Source: Chara braunii (lineage: Eukaryota; Streptophyta; Charophyceae; Charales; Characeae). Taken from it: a DNA stretch of 35,367 nt. Below are positions 32,201 to 35,367 of the stretch, piece after piece. A program made the position numbers and the translations under genes. Below the pieces are notes generated by a model, which made no database searches, was not told the origin of the DNA, and worked only from the letters and a program-made list of their open reading frames with translations. Location of the stretch: positions 264,625 through 299,991 of the forward strand of contig BFEA01000498.1 in assembly GCA_003427395.1 (NCBI GenBank), in the 5' to 3' direction. How positions within the stretch are numbered: the stretch's first letter is position 1; every line of letters begins with the position of its first letter.

Positions 32201-34218
32201 GCGTGCTCGACTTGTCCGGAACTGTGGACCGTGTGCAATGGGACTCTGGGGCATTCGCGTCTCTGAGTGAGTTGAGAGGCTTCGTTTGTCAGGAATACTC
32301 GACATTGGTGGTATTCGTTCCCTGCCTGTGGAACCTCTCCTTCATGACATCTTTGTCTGTGCTTGGGGCTACCCGATGCTACACGGGGAAGTGGGTTCGG
32401 AAGACGACATCGAAGAAGACGCATCAATTCGGAAACAGTGTCTGGGAGGAGCCGGATGTGATGCACATCCTCTTCAAAGGTGAGGATCCTTGGCTACCGA
32501 CTCACCCGGTGTACGAGGGAGCTGTTGCCGAAGTCAATGCCGCCGCTTTCCGGAGGAAACAGAAAGTGACACCCACGGATGTGGAGCAGAAGTCTTTCAA
32601 GTCCTTGACTTTTGCGGACATCGGAAACCTCACCCAGAGGGGGGCTCTGTACAAGGATAGCGAGCGGAATCCGAATCTGTTATGCAATCAGTTTCTTTTC
32701 TTCTCTGGTGTGGCGGATGCCGTGCTGTTCTTGGGCAAGCCGCACGCGCAGGTGGTGTGGAGTCTGCTTCAGCAGGGAAGGCACGTTTTGGCCGTGGATG
32801 GGGACACAACGCAGCTTGACTACACCGTGCAGTATGTCACCCATGAGGTGTCGTCCAAGGCTTACCCATGCGATTTCCACCATGTCGTGGTCGAGCCCGT
32901 TTATGACCCGAACAAGGACTTGTTCTTCAAGTTGACTCCGAAGAAAAGGCGCCAGGTCTACTCCTTCGTTTACGGCGAACAACCAAGGTTGAGATTTGAC
33001 CCGCAGTACGTGGTGCGGAAGGAAGTCGCCATTGCAGTCCTCCAGGGTTACCACTAAGCGAGTCCGGCCGACGCAGTGAGCTTCATTAAGAGGCTGGAAT
33101 ATGTATTTTTTAACGAGGGTGTGGTCGATCCGGCCGACTTCACTTTGGATAACTAGAGGGTGGCATTCGGCGACGACGACGACTTCAATATCGAGACTGA
33201 CCAGGAAGAGAGCATTGAGGATGACCTCTTCGATTTGGACGGGCAATTGGCCATCTTCAATGCCCAAGTTTCTGAGTCGCCATCAGTATGCAAATCGGGG
33301 ACACCTTTCGCTACACCCACCTCGGGCGGTCCCACGCCCGTGTCCTCCTCAGCGCCTGTCAAGAGGGGTGGGTTGTCCCGTCTGAGAAGTTCGCCGGGGG
33401 AGCCTATTCGTCTCACACCGCTGCCCGAACGTCTTCGACCCAGCCATCCTGCTCCTCCTGACCATCCGCATCTCACGGCTCCTACAACTCCCTACCACAT
33501 GGGCGACAAACACACCTTCTCTACAACCGAAGATTGGGGCCATGATATCGTGTGGCACCCAAACCATTTCCAACCAGTCTTTCTCGACGGCGACTGGGCA
33601 GTGGTTGTGAGGGACGTAAGTGGAAGGTGGATATATGACGATCGTTGGGACCTCGATACATTCAAATCTCGTGCCAAGGATGCGGTATTGGAGAGATTAA
33701 GTGAGGTCAATCGACAAAGTAAGAACGACCCGGCTCTGCGCGCATATGGGGAAACGCTGTTCAATTTCTTGCAGTCAAATAAATGGCTGGAAGTATCGTC
33801 CGCGTTCTACGCCCTTCTGTCAAGCCCGTCAATTAACCAAGTGAGTTGGGAAGTGCCTGCCGTCACCCCGCCGGCAGGAGTTGTGAAGTGCAAGTCTCGC
33901 AGAAAGGACGGCAAAGGGGATGGTGAAGGCGGCGGGCAACGAGGTGCCGGAGGTGAAAGTGAACAGCGTTTGACGAAACAGCGGTCTCCGGGGCACGCGG
34001 GCGGTGGAGAGGGGAAAAAGGGCAGCCGGGCGAAGAAAAAGCCTCGCAGCAGAGAGAAGACAAAGCATCACACAGTAGACGGGCAGGGGTCCGATGTCGA
34101 CCGCGACAAGGACGGTGGGGTTCTGGTGGTAACAGGCAGCACCTCAATGGAGATGGGGAACGACTTCAGGCCAGGGTGGATTACGCTGCGTAGCGAGCAG
34201 GACCCTGTGATTAGCTAA
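29221..34218 (+). pseudogene. Long ORF with ParB-like and DNA/RNA methyltransferase-like regions, four internal stops
   Basis: One frame of about 1,666 codons. Residues about 45-190 form an unrecognised domain (LWCDYSKRVWYLDWAS, GEYSFKFTLRKHY). Residues about 200-435 are Gly/Arg/Lys-rich and probably disordered. Residues about 440-640 resemble a ParB-like N-terminal domain: HPERILAIPDWED, PILVLALID, then YYPMCGQHNARVAM (Gly554) where ParB proteins have their GxRRxxA-type motif. Residues about 960-1240 resemble an N6-adenine-type methyltransferase: VLDLSG (Asp997) where DPPY/W is expected, KWVRK and WEEPDVMHILFKG, then FFSG, GKPHAQVVWSLLQQGRHVLAVDGD (Asp1193) like the AdoMet-binding loop. Catalytic motif IV is not canonical. 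The C-terminus is basic and low-complexity. Stops: 30178 TAG, 31738 TGA, 33055 TAA, 33154 TAG. No indels or introns seen. Function as ParB-MTase is inference. Confidence 0.55.
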
Positions 34219-35292
34219 TTTAGCTCCACCAGCGCAACACAATTTACCGATGCTGTTGGCGGGGTAGTTGTAGCAAAGAATGGAACTTGTTTCACTTAGC
34301 TCCAAAAACGGTTGGCGGATTGTCTCGGATTAATCCGAACCTCGGAGACGACATCGCCGTCCGGAACTCACTGCCTTCCGAGAAGCGAGACGACAACATA
34401 CCATGGATCTGACAGCGACAAGCTCGAACCATGTTCGGTTTTGCCTCAAAAGGAAGTTCGGATTAATCCGAACCGAGAAACCAGTACCGTTGAGAGAACA
34501 CAGCGGTCTACGGAACTCGAACGGGTGGTCTGGGTTTCCGAAAACCCTGGCGGCGAAATTCGGATTCATCTGAACCAGGAGGACGTGTCCGCCATGACAG
34601 ACGATCGGTGTCAGGACGGCGTAATGTTGTGCATGGAAGTCCACAAGGAGCTGCAGGCAGACTGTCCGACTGAGGGTGAGTTAGCGACCCCTTTTGAATG
34701 TCGAGCCCCGCACTCTCGGAGTTGAATGCCCGGTGATGGTACTCGCAGAGTTAGCAGTCTTAAGTGACTCTCCGGTGAAAGTGGACAAGTCGGCGCCATT
34801 GGAAACTGCGGGGGCTCGAACCGGGGCCCTGTGAGCATGTCCCTCCCTGATGCAGCTTTGGAGATGACCGTAATTCGGATTTATCCGAGACACATGGACG
34901 AAGGACTTCAACTGGCAGGCGTTGAGGGTTGTCGACTTCTTACGACTTTGGACAAGGATGATTCCGTCGACAACCGGATTGATCCGACACTCAGCGACGT
35001 CGGCATGGAGCAACAAGTTCAGCCGGCATACGACGACCCCGTGTACTCCGGCCTTCATGATGAGGCGATGGGAGAGGACGTTCTGAAGAAGTCCTCTGAC
35101 GCTGCTGGAGATAGATTTCTCTATTTGAGTGACGACGATAAAGACACAGCGCACGAGGACAAGAAGTTAAGGGGGGGAGAGGTGTTGTTGGACAGCCATG
35201 GGACCTTGAGCACAACAGAATACGACACAGTGGCGATGGAGAAAACCCGACCTGTCGATGTTGTGGACGTCGATGCTCTTTGGGAAATTTAA
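34219..35292 (+). pseudogene. In-frame tail of the long ORF with palindromes
   Basis: After the TAA at 34216 the same frame stays largely open to 35292, broken only by TAG at about 34297 and TGA at 34723 and about 34762. Four of the five palindromes here are read in one phase as R-I-x-P/L (VRINPN, EIRIHLN, VIRIYP, NRIDP). The last part, from about 34990, is acidic (LYLSDDDKDTAHEDKK) and ends VDVVDVDALWEI before a TAA. This could be a decayed C-terminal region of the same gene, a separate small gene, or a chance extension. I recognise no domain. Confidence 0.35.
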
Positions 35293-35367
35293 GCCCTAAA
35301 AAAAGAACAAATGATGACATCATGACACTACGCCAGCGCCATACGACCGAAAACAAAACAAAAAAAA
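35293..35367. other. A-rich end of the window
   Basis: AAAACAAAACAAAAAAA at the very end. It could be a polyadenylation-type A-rich tail or the contig edge; nothing else is visible. Confidence 0.4.

Larger units (their letters stand above)
11892..34987. repeat. Dispersed palindrome family TCGGATNNATCCGA
   Basis: Perfect arms at 13308, 17658, 18494, 19256, 20886, 20957, 21026, 21819, 22077, 27221, 27349, 27625, 28429, 28956, 29042, 34325, 34458 and 34875 (start positions; each 14 bp). One arm mismatch at 14652, 17592, 18873, 21502, 21645, 23384, 27006, 27076, 27711, 27959, 28117, 28271, 28482, 28553, 28735, 34560 and 34974. Weaker copies at 11892, 12534, 17441, 21274, 23038, 27501, 28301, 28653 and 28912. 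The centre varies (TA, GC, TC, GA, GT, CA, GG, TT). Flanks often extend the symmetry to GGTT...AACC, commonly followed by CACA or ACAC. Confidence 0.95.

Noticed and set aside
29221-34218. Alternative genetic code or obligatory stop-codon readthrough
   Set aside because: All three stop codons occur as interruptions, the transposase and retroelement relics show the same pattern, and the retroelement also has frameshifts, so ordinary decay is simpler. Not fully excluded.
11892-34987. Palindromes as Zn2Cys6 (CGG-N6-CCG) or homeodomain (TAATCC) binding sites
   Set aside because: The formal match is real, but Zn2Cys6 factors are fungal, and the TAATCC core exists only when the centre is TA, which is a minority of copies.

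Overview
The window looks like nuclear DNA of a plant-lineage eukaryote, probably a streptophyte (charophyte-type) alga. This is inference: there is no bacterial operon structure, no rRNA and no conserved host gene. What is visible is a graveyard of mobile elements: a tRNA-derived SINE family, foldback/MITE-like elements, a Penelope-like retroelement with a GIY-YIG-like end upstream of its reverse transcriptase (an arrangement known from green-lineage elements), a DDE-type transposase relic and a long intronless ORF with ParB-like and methyltransferase-like regions. A 90-base N gap in a CT microsatellite and one single N indicate a draft scaffold. All family calls were made by eye.

Layout. 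1-2.07 kb: homopolymer tracts and a 118-bp doublet. 2.07-3.48 kb: minus-strand gag-like remnant with an LTR-like stretch. 5.31-5.71 and 10.84-11.51 kb: two copies of one tRNA-derived SINE family. 7.35-10.44 kb (minus): Penelope-like element broken by stops, frameshifts and an AT-rich foldback insertion. 11.5-24.3 kb: a compartment of diverged tandem doublets holding the transposase relic (16.9-14.1 kb, minus) and an unrecognised ORF with a C2H2-like motif (20.36-19.37 kb, minus). 24.7-26.5 kb: CT microsatellite, then three copies plus a fragment of a foldback MITE. 27.0-29.2 kb: two diverged copies of the 5' region of the following gene. 29.2-35.3 kb (plus): the long ParB/methyltransferase-like ORF and an in-frame tail.

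Two signals stand out. First, a 14-bp palindrome, TCGGATNNATCCGA, occurs 18 times with perfect arms and at least 15 more times with one arm mismatch, from about 11.9 to 35.0 kb. I saw none in the first 11.8 kb and none inside the 29.2-34.2 kb ORF. About 0.002 perfect copies are expected by chance. Second, the two largest ORFs (about 937 and 1,666 codons) each keep one uninterrupted frame with no indel, yet carry six and four internal stop codons. A working hypothesis is that roughly 11.9-35.3 kb is one large, or several related, palindrome-rich mobile elements carrying a transposase and a ParB-methyltransferase-like gene, now decaying by point substitution.
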